64,000 nucleotides of DNA, from positions 9,672,001 through 9,736,000 of the forward strand of contig CP053169.1 in assembly GCA_014607495.2 (NCBI GenBank), read 5' to 3'. The stretch's first letter is position 1, and every line of letters begins with the position of its first letter. This document shows positions 1 to 10,876 of this stretch, one piece after another. Made by a program: the position numbers and the translations under genes. A model generated the notes under the pieces. It had not been told where the DNA came from. It made no database searches and saw only the letters and a list, made by a program, of their open reading frames with translations. The DNA comes from Carposina sasakii (Eukaryota; Arthropoda; Insecta; Lepidoptera; Carposinidae).

Positions 1-3000
1 TTGATGTCCAGGTTCCTAGACCGAGAAGCTGATAGATGTGGAGCATATGCAGCACCTGAAACGCCGAGAAGATTTGGCCTGAAGCAACACTTCACGCATC
101 AGACTACGGAGAAGCCAAGGCCGCCGGAGCAACGAGTAGAACCAACGCGGGCTGAGAAGATGGAGTGTCCAGCTTGCCGAGGGGAGCACCGGCTGTATGA
201 ATGTCGACGCTTCAAGGAGTCTTCGGTGCAAGAGAGATGGGATATTGTGAAGAAGTCCAGGCTATGCTTCAAGTGTCTGCATAGTCCTCATCGGAAGGAA
301 ACCTGCAAGAGACCTCCATGCAAGATCTGCAAGCGTCTTCATCATCAACTGCTGCACAATACAGAGAAGAGACAGCAGCAGCCGGAGAAAGAAGAAGAAG
401 AAGACGTCCAAGAGGTCTCCAATCACGTCATGCTGCCGGTCAACACTGCGAGTACAGCAAGAGCCTTCCTGAAGATAATTCCTGTGGAGTTGTATGGTCC
501 CAGGGGTTCGGAGAAGGTCCTGGCGCTACTGGATGAAGGGTCTACCGTATCACTGTTAGACTCAGCAGTGGCAGAGAAGATTGGAGCGTCAGGACCGGAA
601 GAGACTTTGGCGATATCCACTGTCGGCGGGAAGACTATTATGAAGAAGAACTCTCAAAGGCTGTCTATGGAGATACGAGGAGTTCATCAAGAGGGCAAGA
701 AGAGATTGAACGAGGTTCGAACAATTGACAAGATGGACCTCGCGCCTCAATACGTCAAGAAGTCTAGGATAGAAGAATGCTCACATCTGAAGAAGATGGC
801 AGACCAGCTGCACTACAATGAAGATCCACCACAGTTGTTGATTGGGCAAGACAACTGGCACCTCATCGTGTCAAGAGCCATCAAGAGGGGAAAGAAGAAC
901 CAACCCATCGCCTCCCTCACTGAGTTAGGTTGGGTACTGCATGGCACCGATGGAGGAGGGTCGAAGCCAGTGCACTTCATCAACTGTGCGCAGCTGGCTG
1001 GAGAAGAAGATGACCACATGGAGAAGATTATCAAGGAGCATTTCAGTATTGAGTCGCTGGGGATACAGCCTCGTCGCCCGAGTATGGATATTGAAGCCAA
1101 GGCCCTGCAGACACTGGAGAAGACAAGTCGTCGCATTGAAGGAGGTCGCTTCGAAACAGGACTTCTATGGAAGACAGAAGATGAAAGGATGCCTGCTAGC
1201 TACAAATCTGCTGAGAACAGATTGAAGAATATTGAGAAGAAGCTAGACAAGGACATCGAAATGAAGAAAGAATATGAGCGGCAAATCAATCATCTTCTCG
1301 AGAATGACTACGCGGAAGAAGCACCAGAAGAATGTACATCGGATAGAGAATGGTATCTCCCGCACTTCGCCGTAACGCATCCGACGAAGAAGAAGATGAG
1401 GATTGTCTTTGATGCTGCCGCCAAGGTCCAAGGAAAGAGTCTCAACGATGCACTGCTGCCGGGACCAGACTTGTTGCAGTCACTGTTTGGAGTTCTTTTG
1501 AGGTTTCGGCAGAGTCACATCGCAGTAGTAGCAGACATCAAGGAAATGTTCCTGCAAATAAGAATACGAGATGAAGATCGAGATAGCTTGAGATTCCTGT
1601 GGAGGGGCCAAGGACAAGAGGGATCTCCGAAGAAATACAGAATGAAGTCAGTCATCTTCGGTGCGGCATCCTCTCCCAGTACGGCTATCTATATTAAGAA
1701 TCGGAATGCAGCAGAACATAAAGAAGAGTATCCTGAGGCAGCAAGAGCGATCGTGCGAAATCATTATATGGATGACTACTTGCAGAGTTTCGCCACGATT
1801 GAAGCAGCAAAGAAGATTGCCAAAGAAGTGGATACCGTTCATCTGAAGGCTGGGTTTGAACTGCGCGGTTGGGCTTCAAACCATCCAGAAGTTCTTGCTG
1901 ACATGAAGACCGAAGAAATGAAGACTGAAATCACGCTGGGTCATGAAGAGAAGACTCTGGGACTTCGTTGGTTCATCAAAGAAGATGCATTGGGGTTTAG
2001 AACGAGTCTGCGGAACACTCCAGAAGATGTTATTAACGAGGCCAGAACTCCGACGAAGAGAGAAATCACCAGCGCGATCATGTCAACATTCGACCCCATG
2101 GGATTAGTCTCTCCAGTACTGATACAAGGGAAGAAACTGATGCAAGATGTCTGGAGAAGCGGGGTTGGATGGGATGAAGAGATAACTGAAGAAGCCTGTG
2201 AAACCTGGAAGAAGTATATGAAGAACCTACAGCTGCTGCGAGATCTGCATATTCCAAGATGCATATCTCCGACCAACACTGAGGGGGAGCTGCACGTCTT
2301 CACAGATGCCAGCGAGACAGCATACGCCGCCGCCGTGTATTGGCGTACGAAGAATGAAGATGGCAAGATACTGGTGTCTCTGTTGGCTGGAAAGGCGAGG
2401 GTGACGCCGCTGAAGCCGATATCGATTCCTCGGCTGGAGCTGCAGGCGGCGTTACTGGGAAGCAGATTGGCTCACTCAGTCGAGAAGGAGTTGGACCTGA
2501 AGACGAAGAGGAAGACCTTCTGGACCGACTCCAGCACTGTACTGTCCTGGATTAAGTCGGACCCCAGGACATTCAAGCCTTACGTCGCACATCGCCTGGC
2601 GGAAATAGAAGAGACAACGAAGCCTCAAGAGTGGCGTTGGATTCCCACGGCACAAAATCCGGCAGATGATGCGACGCGAGAGATTCCTGAGAACTTCAAC
2701 CAGGCGCACAGATGGTTCACAGGCCCCGAGTTTCTTCAGAGAAAAGAGGAAGAATGGCCAGCTCCCAGATCCTTCAAGACGAAGCCTACTGGGGAAGAAA
2801 AGAATGCAGTAGTTGCTGCAATCGCTGGCCCGAAGATGATGACTCCTGATCCACTGAGGTTCTCCAGCTGGACAAGATTATGGAGAGCAACTGCCAGAGT
2901 TTTGCAGTTCATTGACATGTGCAGAAAGAAGAATCGAGTCCACGCTGCGAGGAAGAGAGAAAAAGACGACACCTCGTGGAAAGTCAACAGGAAGAAGAAT

Positions 3001-4497
3001 GTCCCTGCAAGACCAGTTACCGTGAAGAAGAGCAAAGAAGTACGTCGCTTCATACCTCTAGAAGCTACGTACTTAGAGCAAGCAGAAAAGCTTCTACTAC
3101 AAAGAAGCCAGAGAGATTGTTTTGAAGAGGAGATGACCTGCCTGCGAAGATCGAAACCTCTAGACAGAAGTAGTAAATTGAAGAAGTTGGATGTCATAGA
3201 AGAGAATGGTCTACTACATCTACGAGGAAGAATCGACGCGGCACAGAACATTGATCGCAACTTCAAAAGACCAGTTGTATTGGATGGGAAGAATTACGTC
3301 ACGAAGTTGCTGATCCAGCACTACCACGAGAGGTTCAACCATGGGAACCACGCGACGGTCATCAACGAGTTAAGACAGCGGTACTGGATTCTGGGACTAC
3401 GATCTGCGGTTAAATGGACTGTGCATCACTGTCAATGGTGCAGGGTCAAGAAGACGATGCCACAACCGGTGCCGACGGGAGATCTGCCAGAAGAACGACT
3501 GCGACATGGAGCACACCCCTTTACGTGTGCTGCGGTGGACTACTTCGGCCCAATGATTGTGACGATCGGAAGAAGACATGAGAAGAGGTGGGGGGCTCTA
3601 TTCACATGCCTCACCACAAGAGCGGTACACATTGAGTTGGCTACCTCTCTATCAACCGACTCAATGATACTGGCTCTCCGACGAATGGCTGCACGAAGAG
3701 GAATGCCCAGCGTGTTGTTCAGCGACAACGGGACCAACTTCGTCGGGGCGAAGAGAGAACTGCAAGAGGCCATAGAAGAATTGAAGAAAGAAGACACTCT
3801 AGCGACCGAAGCAGAGAAGATTGGCGTCCGGTGGAAATTCATACCACCTGGCGCACCGAACATGGGCGGAGCCTGGGAAAGAATGGTCCGTTCCGTGAAA
3901 ACAGCCCTTGCAGCGACCCTGAACGAGAAGACCCCGAGAGAAGAAGTACTGCACACGCTGCTGGTAGAAGCAGAACATATCGTCAACTCAAGACCCTTGA
4001 CAGACTTGGACGAGAACGCCAGTGAAGAAGCTCTCACTCCCAATCATTTCCTGATTGGGAGATCCTGCGGAGCGCCTAGGGTGGGCGCCTTCACAGATCA
4101 AGACATGGCAGGACGGAGCACATGGAAGAGCACACAACGCATGGTCGACCACTTCTGGAGCAGATGGATCAAGGAGTACCTGCCGACGTTGCTGCCCAGG
4201 AAGATTGATGGACGAGCAGCAACAAGGGACCTGCGCTGTGGAGACATCGTGCTGGTGGTGGATCACACACTACCACGCTGCACCTGGCCGAGAGGAAGAA
4301 TCACCCAAGTCTACCCTGGACCTGATGGGAGAACGAGAGTCGTCGATGTCGCGACGCCCGGAGGAGTACTGCGTCGCCCGCATTCAAAAATCATCCTGGT
4401 GGTGCCGGTGGAGTCGTCGCCGGAGCCGGGAGTTGGTGCTCTGCACGAGGGGGAGAATGTCGGCGACGAAGACATGAAACCTACCCAAATTGAATGA
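1..4497 (+). CDS. BEL/Pao LTR-retrotransposon gag-pol polyprotein, 5' end outside window
   Basis: This is one open frame of about 1498 codons with no internal stop, entering from beyond the window edge and ending in TGA. Domains in order: two Cys/His-rich knuckle blocks near residues 56-119 (CPAC...YEC, then LCFKCL...CKIC...HQLLH), typical of BEL/Pao Gag; an aspartic protease motif (ALLDEGSTVSLLDS) near 178-190; reverse transcriptase with the catalytic YMDD at 589-592; RNase H (TDAS at 768-771, PRLELQAALLGSRLA, TDSS); an HHCC integrase finger near 1107-1145; and integrase core acidic residues D1180, D1242 and E1293. The C-terminal basic domain follows. It would copy element RNA into DNA inside a capsid-like particle and integrate it. 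The lack of stops suggests a young copy. The start codon and 5' LTR are not visible. Confidence 0.93.
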   Translation: MMSRFLDREADRCGAYAAPETPRRFGLKQHFTHQTTEKPRPPEQRVEPTRAEKMECPACRGEHRLYECRRFKESSVQERWDIVKKSRLCFKCLHSPHRKETCKRPPCKICKRLHHQLLHNTEKRQQQPEKEEEEDVQEVSNHVMLPVNTASTARAFLKIIPVELYGPRGSEKVLALLDEGSTVSLLDSAVAEKIGASGPEETLAISTVGGKTIMKKNSQRLSMEIRGVHQEGKKRLNEVRTIDKMDLAPQYVKKSRIEECSHLKKMADQLHYNEDPPQLLIGQDNWHLIVSRAIKRGKKNQPIASLTELGWVLHGTDGGGSKPVHFINCAQLAGEEDDHMEKIIKEHFSIESLGIQPRRPSMDIEAKALQTLEKTSRRIEGGRFETGLLWKTEDERMPASYKSAENRLKNIEKKLDKDIEMKKEYERQINHLLENDYAEEAPEECTSDREWYLPHFAVTHPTKKKMRIVFDAAAKVQGKSLNDALLPGPDLLQSLFGVLLRFRQSHIAVVADIKEMFLQIRIRDEDRDSLRFLWRGQGQEGSPKKYRMKSVIFGAASSPSTAIYIKNRNAAEHKEEYPEAARAIVRNHYMDDYLQSFATIEAAKKIAKEVDTVHLKAGFELRGWASNHPEVLADMKTEEMKTEITLGHEEKTLGLRWFIKEDALGFRTSLRNTPEDVINEARTPTKREITSAIMSTFDPMGLVSPVLIQGKKLMQDVWRSGVGWDEEITEEACETWKKYMKNLQLLRDLHIPRCISPTNTEGELHVFTDASETAYAAAVYWRTKNEDGKILVSLLAGKARVTPLKPISIPRLELQAALLGSRLAHSVEKELDLKTKRKTFWTDSSTVLSWIKSDPRTFKPYVAHRLAEIEETTKPQEWRWIPTAQNPADDATREIPENFNQAHRWFTGPEFLQRKEEEWPAPRSFKTKPTGEEKNAVVAAIAGPKMMTPDPLRFSSWTRLWRATARVLQFIDMCRKKNRVHAARKREKDDTSWKVNRKKNVPARPVTVKKSKEVRRFIPLEATYLEQAEKLLLQRSQRDCFEEEMTCLRRSKPLDRSSKLKKLDVIEENGLLHLRGRIDAAQNIDRNFKRPVVLDGKNYVTKLLIQHYHERFNHGNHATVINELRQRYWILGLRSAVKWTVHHCQWCRVKKTMPQPVPTGDLPEERLRHGAHPFTCAAVDYFGPMIVTIGRRHEKRWGALFTCLTTRAVHIELATSLSTDSMILALRRMAARRGMPSVLFSDNGTNFVGAKRELQEAIEELKKEDTLATEAEKIGVRWKFIPPGAPNMGGAWERMVRSVKTALAATLNEKTPREEVLHTLLVEAEHIVNSRPLTDLDENASEEALTPNHFLIGRSCGAPRVGAFTDQDMAGRSTWKSTQRMVDHFWSRWIKEYLPTLLPRKIDGRAATRDLRCGDIVLVVDHTLPRCTWPRGRITQVYPGPDGRTRVVDVATPGGVLRRPHSKIILVVPVESSPEPGVGALHEGENVGDEDMKPTQIE

Positions 4498-5169
4498 TTC
4501 GATGTTATGTACATATAGATAAGGTTGATATTTGAATAAAGAGTTTGCAATACATGTTAGGTATAGCGCTAGCATTAAGTTTGTACTAGGTAGGTTGTTT
4601 TGTGTCTGACTTATTTCTTATCCCTTTGGGTTTTATTAGGTGTAGGTAGCTATTCTGAGCACATTAAGAGTATTTTTAAGTAAATTGAATAATTACTTTA
4701 GTAGATATTTGACATTTCATAGTTTATTAAGATTTTGAACTTGTGCTCACAGTAGCTTCGAGAATATTCCAATTAGAATGAATCTGATTATTTCTTATTA
4801 GAGTTCAGTTTATGCCCTTTCTAGTGATATATAACTCATGTATATAGATTGTGTAAATTAGATTTTATTAAGGGCTAAACTTAGCAAGTCGGTAAAATTT
4901 GTAAGATTTTTGACTTTTCTCCTTCGACAACTTTTTATTGTTTGAACTTAGAAATAAGATTCTTATATAATTAGATAGAGCTAATTAAGACCTTTTTAAC
5001 GATGTAAAACACATGTATGTAATGTTTGTTTTGAAATAAATATAGGGCGCAAAAGAGGTCAGTCAAGGGACAAACTAGATAAAATGTTAGAAGAAATCGT
5101 AGAGAATTTCTACCGCGTTCCAGACGGTAAGGGTGAACCGTCGACATATTTGTAAGTCGCACGGATTTT
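4498..5169 (+). repeat. 3' UTR and probable 3' LTR of the BEL/Pao element
   Basis: This AT-rich stretch directly follows the pol stop and holds no gene. AATAAA-type signals occur near 4535 and 5034. A candidate LTR would begin with TGTT near 4503 and end with TTCA close to 5180, just before the GC-rich LINE ORF1 starts. The 5' LTR lies outside the window, so the boundaries cannot be confirmed by comparing the two LTRs. The LTR assignment is inference from position. Confidence 0.4.
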
Positions 5170-5781
5170 GTGTGTTCAATCCGACCGCCGGCAAACCCGG
5201 CCTTCCGCCCCACCACAGCAATAGCTGCACCTGCGGATGCACAACAGCAACGGTGGCCTGTGATTCCACAGACCGCCGAAACTCAAAGGCGCCGCCGTAA
5301 GAACCGCCGAGGTAAAGAGCGGAAGCGGCGCCTAGCCAACCGCAGGGCAGCAGAGGCGGCGGCACAAGCGGCCACAGTAGTGGCAGCCCAAACCGCCCCC
5401 CCTCTACCGCCCATGACCATCCCATCGGCCCCCGGGGCGCAAGAAATAAGCTTGCGCCCCGCTTACCACATGCCACCGGCGGGCTTCACCCGCCTAGGCT
5501 CGCAGCCCTGCACACTCTCCCGCCCCACAACATCGGGGCGGGGGCGCTCTATGTCCCGGGGAAGGGCGCCCTCTTCTCGCCGAGGTTCAGCCTCGGCCTC
5601 AGGGCGCCAACCTCAGACCTATTCCGGCCCCGACGTGCGCCAGGAAGTGACCGAGGTCTTGCAGTTGTTCGTGGGGACACTGCAGGACATCATCACCGCT
5701 CTGACGACGGGCGGTGATATCCGCCTAGTCGTCGCTAGGGCTCTGTCCCAGCTTTTACCTCCGTTAGAACGGATTCAGTAG
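5170..5781 (+). CDS. LINE ORF1 (Gag-like) C-terminal fragment
   Basis: The frame is open for 203 codons and ends in TAG at 5779-5781. The product is low-complexity: an Arg-rich block around residues 40-62, Ala-rich stretches, an Arg/Ser-rich block around 125-150, and a more ordered C-terminal segment (QEVTEVLQLFVGTLQDIITAL). No CCHC zinc knuckle is visible, so this is probably only the 3' part of an RNA-binding Gag-like ORF1. The first codon listed is TTG and the true start was probably lost by truncation. ORF2 begins in another frame overlapping its end, as is usual for the clade. Confidence 0.6.
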   Translation: MCSIRPPANPAFRPTTAIAAPADAQQQRWPVIPQTAETQRRRRKNRRGKERKRRLANRRAAEAAAQAATVVAAQTAPPLPPMTIPSAPGAQEISLRPAYHMPPAGFTRLGSQPCTLSRPTTSGRGRSMSRGRAPSSRRGSASASGRQPQTYSGPDVRQEVTEVLQLFVGTLQDIITALTTGGDIRLVVARALSQLLPPLERIQ

Positions 5782-8495
5782 GCTCGCTCAGGATCCTGTA
5801 CTGGAACCCAGGCGGTATCAAGGAAAAACTCCATGACTTGAGGACCGCGGTTTCAGTACAGGACATTCACGTGGTCCTCCTGGGTGAGACGAAGCTCCGT
5901 CCAGAGACGGCGATTACGTTGCCCAACTTCTTCGTGTACAGAAGAGACGAGGTGTCCCCCTGTGTCCAATATAGCATACAGGGGCACCGCGGTTTTGATC
6001 CGCAGGGATTTTGTGCACGAGGAGTTGGACCTACCGCCGTTTCAGAAAACCCGCTCTATCGGGGTAAAAGTCTTCAGCAACGGACGGGCGTGGCACCTGT
6101 ACGCAGCGTACAGGCCGCCCGAAGGCACCTTCCTGGCATCGGATCTTGACGCCGTGTTTGTGGGGGACACGCCGACGCTGTTGATTGGCGACCTGAACGC
6201 CAAACACGCGGCGTGGCACTCCCGGACAACAACCGCGGCAGGTAGAGCCCTGCTTTCTGCAGCAGAGGGGCGTAGCTGCGCTGTGATAGGTCCACTCACG
6301 GCGACTCACGTCCCGACAGAAGCCCGACATAGGCCTGATGTCCTGGACATAGTAGTTCACAAGAACCTACCGGCGCCAGTATCCGTGGAAGTGTTATATG
6401 AGATAACTTCGTCTCAGCACTTCCCGATACTGGTGTCGGTATCAACCCGGCCGTCTCTGTTCCGCCCCGTTCACCGGGACGCAGAACGGCCTGGGATAAA
6501 GTTCAGGGCATCATGGCGAACTATCATCTCCCACCTGTCCATAGCGCCGAGGACGTAGAGTCCGCAGCTACGAGTTTCACAGCGCAGCTCAAGGAGGCTA
6601 TAGACTCGGCCAGCTCTACCTTAAGCTCAAGGTCCGCACGTCGTGACGATCTACCGGCGGGCATAAAGAGAGATCTCCATGAGAAGAGGCGGCTAGCGCG
6701 CCTGTGGGCGCGCTCTCGCTGCCCCTCGGTCAAGAGAGACCTCAACGCTCTCTCAGCGAAGGTGTCCGATGAGGTTCGTGCTTTTCGGGGCGCCTGCTGG
6801 GATAAAATTCTAGACCGTGCCCGTGAGGATGACACATGCCTTTATAGGCTAAACCGGCAGCTAACAAAAGCCAGGCTGCCGGTTTGTCCTATAATAGATC
6901 CCACGGGCACTTACAATTTCACCGCCGAGTCGCGAGCAAGAGTGCTCGCGGAACACTTGGCGGTTCAGTTCACCCCACATCCTCCCAGCAGCGCTCCGAG
7001 AATCATGGAGTTTCATCGGACGACCGAGGAGGCAGTCTCTGACTTCATGTCAGCACCGGTCCCGCCTCTCAGCGGAGACTCTTTTATTTCGCCCGCCGAA
7101 GTTGCGAGTGAGGTTCGCAGGATGAACCCTCGCAAAGCACCCGGACATGACCTTATTCCAGTCATGGCTCTGAAGTACCTACCTAGGAGAGGATTCGCTT
7201 GTCTAGCCCGGCTCTTCAATGGAGTGCTACGTACTGGCCACTTTCCTGACCTCTGGAAAGTCGGTAGGGTCGTAGCGCTACCAAAGCCGGGCAAAGACAA
7301 GCGTTACCCGGCCAACTACCGCCCCATCACCATCCTGTCCAACATCGCCAAGTTGTTTGAGCGTCTATTGTTGCAGCGCCTGAAGCCGTATGTTTCGCTA
7401 CGCGAGGAACAGTACGGCTTCAGAGACGCGCACTCTACGACGCTTCAACTTGTGCGTGTGTTGGACCATTTAGCAGTAGAGCGGAACCACAAGAGGTACA
7501 CGGTTGGAGTCTTTCTCGATATGGAGAAGGCCTTCGACCGTGTGTGGCATCCAGGTCTACTGCGCAAGCTCATTGGCCAGGGACTGCCGCCGGCCCTCAT
7601 AAGAATCGTCGCGTCATTTCTAAATGACCGGCGGTTCTTTGTAGGGGTGGAAAACGCGAGTTCGCAACTCCACCCCATATTGGCCGGCGTCCCTCAAGGC
7701 AGTTGCCTCTCCCCGGTCTTGTATGCCATCTACACAGATGACATACCGACCGTAAAGGTGGTCTTCCCATGGGAATTTGAAGGCATGTTGGCACTGTACG
7801 CGGACGATAGCGCGTACTTTGCCACATCGCGCAGCTCCCCACTGGCGGTGGATCAAATGCAAAGGGTCCTCAATCTTCTTCCGGATTGGCTTGACAGATG
7901 GCGGATGTCGGCCAATCCGGCAAAGACCGTTGCCCTGCTGACGGGTCAGCAGCGAGAGCTCCCTCCCAGGCTCACGCTTCGAGGGCAGCCGATAGCCTGG
8001 CAGAATACTGTCAGGTATCTAGGCTGCCAAATCGATCGTGGGCTGCGGATGACTGGGATGGTTGAGCACGTGCTGCGCAGCGCGAAGACCGCGCGCGCCC
8101 TGCTGCGGCCTGTCATGCAGTCCACGCTTCCCCTCCGAACCAGGCTGACCATGTACAAGTTATATGTTCGGCCGCGTCTCACGTACGCGGCCCCGGCCTG
8201 GTTCCAACTTTGCTCTGTTTCAAACAGAAAGAGGATTGAGGCCTTGCAGAGCTCCACCCTCCGCAGCATTGCGAGGGCCGGGCGGTACGTCCGTAATGAC
8301 GTCATCGCTCGGGACCTCAAAATGACGAAAGTGGAGCAATTCGTGGCCCGAATGGCGCGTCGAATGTTCGACCGCGCCGACAACGGGCCGCACGCCCATC
8401 TCCGCGGGCTAGCTCCGCTTCATGCGAGGCCGCCAGACGGCCGCCCACAGCCGAGGGAGCTGTTGAGTATCCCACTCGACAGCGATGCCGGGTAA
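5772..8495 (+). pseudogene. LINE ORF2 (endonuclease and reverse transcriptase), two frameshifts
   Basis: Three overlapping frames make one ORF2. Frame 1 (about 5772-5980) carries the APE-type endonuclease opening (ILYWNPGGI, GETKL). Frame 2 (about 5965-6510) carries GDLNAKHAAWH and the PDVLDIV motif. Frame 3 (6513-8495, 660 codons) carries an uninterrupted reverse transcriptase with KAPGHDLIP, the NYRPITIL block, GVPQGSCLSPVLY and the catalytic YADD at 429-432 of that frame. Shifts lie near 5970 and 6510. The endonuclease histidine motif normally read as SDH is SQH at about 6412-6420, so the nuclease is also damaged by substitution. The product would nick DNA and prime reverse transcription at the target; this copy could not do so by itself. 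Confidence 0.85.
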
Positions 8496-9490
8496 TACCG
8501 GATTTGACCCCATTTTTACAGGACGGACCCATTGGTAGGCGCACTATGGCCGACTCATCGGCCCTAAGCGCCTACACTAATGTATATAGTTTTCTCGCCC
8601 AGGTGGCACAAATTATTATAAATTTTACCTCATTGTGAAGTCCTTATTACTTGTGATGTCCCTTTTATTATTGTCCGTCCCTAATTTATATATTGTACAT
8701 AATAGCTTTACTCTTGTGTTAGTCTAGTCTCTCGGTAGGGCGGCGGTAGCGGGCGGGGGTGTCGATCGGCCGAGGGCGGGGCAAAATCTCCTCGTCACCG
8801 ACCGATCGGCGGATCTACCCGGCCATGTCTGCCTGCCGTCCTACCGACAAATGTGTCGTCCCATTCTTTTAGAGTGCATGGGTATTCCCCCATGCACTCA
8901 ATATAATAGTATAGTTTTTGTCCTTCGCTGCCTCGGTGACTAAGCCGAGGCAGCGCGGCCTCCGGCCGCTCAATAGTGACCGGCGCGCTGTCGCGCGCCG
9001 AGACTTTGCCCGGGCACAGGGGCACCCCTAAGGCCCGCAACCCGAAGCGCGCTAGCGCGCGCTTAGGAAGACCTCACATTGTTCAATCCGAGGCGAGTTC
9101 CTAAGAAGAAAAATAAGAAGAAAAGTGAAAAGGAAGCAAAATAGGAACAAGAGAAGCCACTGAAGACTGCCTGAAGACTGACCTCTTGCCCGCAGTTTGG
9201 AAGAAAAGTGTGTTTTGTCTCTCTCACTCCCGCGTACGACAACAACATACAGGGGTGCGACAGCAACATACAGTGGGTGGGTTTGACAACAACATACAAT
9301 AGGGTGACCGGCGCGTATTTAGTACGCGACGACGCCGCGGCTGATATCGGAGCTGCGCACACGGGTGAAGGGTGCGCGAGGCGGACGCGACCAGCGCGGG
9401 TTTGGGAGTTACGCCCCGGGCCCACCGCGTTCGTCACCCCGGGGATCCTTTCCCCGGCCGGACCCGCTGAAACGGGAGCTGGCCGCAACA
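8496..9490 (+). repeat. LINE 3' region with short tandem repeats
   Basis: No gene is seen. The sequence stays GC-rich until about 9490, which suggests it still belongs to the LINE or to another GC-rich element joined to it. At 9237-9310 there are three imperfect direct repeats of about 21-26 bp sharing GACAACAACATACA. Short inverted GC-rich pairs such as GGCCGGGG/CCCCGG occur near 9420-9460. Confidence 0.45.
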
Positions 9491-9499
9491 CTTAATATA

Positions 9500-9680
9500 T
9501 CTATACTAATATTATAAAGCTGAAGAGTTTGTTTGTTTGTTTGTTTGATTGAACGCGCTAATCTCCGGAACTACTGGGTCGAATTAAAAAATTCTTTTTG
9601 TGTTGGATAGTCCATTTATCGAGGAAGGCTTTAGGCTATATATCATCACAGTGCGACCAATAGGGACGAAGAATAAGAGG
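9500..9680 (+). mobile_element. Helitron 5' end (small lepidopteran non-autonomous type)
   Basis: It begins with TCTATACTAATATTATAAA, followed by the (GTTT)n run and GAACGCGCTAATCTC seen in the other copies. The usual 3' hairpin and CTAG are not found nearby. The DNA beyond 9680 is not shared with the other copies, so this one is truncated or longer than usual. Confidence 0.7.
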
Positions 9681-9814
9681 AAAATGTGGAAAAAAACGGG
9701 GAAAATTATTCAACTTTGGAGACTTCCGTTGCGTGCGCTGCGTAAACGGTTCAAGTTATCCAAAAAATATGTATGAAAGAATAAAATGACGTAGAAATGA
9801 TATGAAAGAAAAAA

Positions 9815-10050
9815 AATTGAAGGTCTAGACTGCCTGATGCAGAACCCTTAGCAGCCCAGCTAAACTTTGAGAGATATGAAAATACCGTCTTAGGAAAAGT
9901 TGCTCAGCATGATAAGCACTTTCTAATAACGTAATAAAATTGAAGGTCTAGATAACCTGATGCAGAACCCTTAACAGCCCAGCTAAATTTTAAGAGATAT
10001 GAAAATACCGTCTTAGGAAAAGTTATTCAACATGATAAGCACTTTCTAAT
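9815..10050 (+). repeat. Tandem duplication of a 113-bp unit
   Basis: Two copies in direct orientation (about 9815-9927 and 9938-10050) both run from AATTGAAGGTCTAGA through CTGATGCAGAACCCTTA to GATAAGCACTTTCTAAT. They differ at only a few positions. No coding content is seen. Confidence 0.85.
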
Positions 10051-10185
10051 TTATACTATTGACTCATTATAACCTGTATATCAATATTTAATAGCTGTTG
10101 CCCGCGGCTCCGCTCGCGTGGATATCGCTTATTTCGTGGAAGGGTTATGAAAAACAGATAGTAGCCGATTCTTAGACCTACTGAA

Positions 10186-10392
10186 TCCTACTAATATTAT
10201 AAACGCGAAAGTTTGTGAGTATGGATGAATGGATAGATGTTTGTTACTTGCACGTAAAAACAGCTGGAGCGATTTTAATAAAAATTGACAGGCTACTTTT
10301 TATGTAGGCTATACCTATTTTATACTTTTTATAAAGATAAAAGTTTGTTTTTTTCTGCAGTCCACGCGGACGAAGTCGCGGGCGTCCACTAG
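10186..10392 (+). mobile_element. Non-autonomous Helitron, complete
   Basis: It starts TCCTACTAATATTATAAACG and ends with the hairpin CCACGCGGACGAAGTCGCGGG followed by CACTAG. It is about 207 bp long with no TIR and no target duplication, as expected for Helitrons. A second subfamily member starts directly at its 3' end. Confidence 0.8.
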
Positions 10393-10592
10393 TAATATTA
10401 TAAAGCTGAAGAGTTTGTTTGTTTGTTTGTTTGAACGCGCTAATCTCAGGAACTACTGGTCTGATTTGAAAAATTCTTTCAGTGTTAGATAGCCCATTTA
10501 CCAAGGAAGGCTACAGTCTATACAACAACCTGCCCGGCTTCGCACGGGTACAACGCCCCCTCACGCGGACGAAGTCGTGGGCGGCTGCTATC
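10393..10592 (+). mobile_element. Non-autonomous Helitron, abutting the previous one
   Basis: It starts AATATTATAAAGCTGAAGAG immediately after the CTAG of the upstream copy and ends with the CGCGGACGAAGTCGTGGGCG hairpin plus GCTGCTAT (CTAG in other copies). It is nearly identical to the copies at 24291 and 38756. Confidence 0.8.
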
Positions 10593-10876
10593 ATACATAA
10601 GATAGGATTTAATATTTAGTTTGACAATACAACACGTGTATGTATTACAAATATTATAATTAGCCGCGAAGTGTATTAACATACATAATACTGTTTATTT
10701 GATTAAATGATTATGAAAATAACAATTTATGACAATATATGTATAAATTATTTAACTTAAGAAAACTTGATTACTTTGTAGATTCAGAAAGCTGATCAGT
10801 CTGTGTACCTACCTACTTATAATATCCACGAGAATGTACTTGCCTGCTAAAACTCATATAAAAAATTGTTACTTAC
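10593..10876. other. AT-rich DNA, nothing recognised
   Basis: There is no ORF, repeat or motif that I can support here. If the adjacent minus-strand THAP exon is real, this is the beginning of its next intron. Confidence 0.5.

Larger units (their letters stand above)
5170..9490 (+). mobile_element. Jockey-clade LINE, 5'-truncated, with defective ORF2
   Basis: This GC-rich non-LTR retrotransposon contrasts sharply with its AT-rich flanks. It contains the tail of ORF1 (5170-5781), ORF2 with endonuclease and reverse transcriptase (about 5772-8495), and a long GC-rich 3' region. The left edge abuts the presumed BEL LTR and the right edge abuts a Helitron start at 9500, so both ends are approximate. 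No clear poly-A tail is seen. The Jockey-clade placement comes from the endonuclease opening (ILYWNPGGI) and the reverse-transcriptase block order. Confidence 0.8.

Noticed and set aside
9237..9310. Short direct repeats considered as a CRISPR array
   Set aside because: This is a eukaryotic LINE region with three imperfect repeats and no regular spacers.
10244..10504. Minus-strand ORF recurring at 38545-38877
   Set aside because: It is the translation of the non-autonomous Helitron and occurs because the copies are nearly identical.
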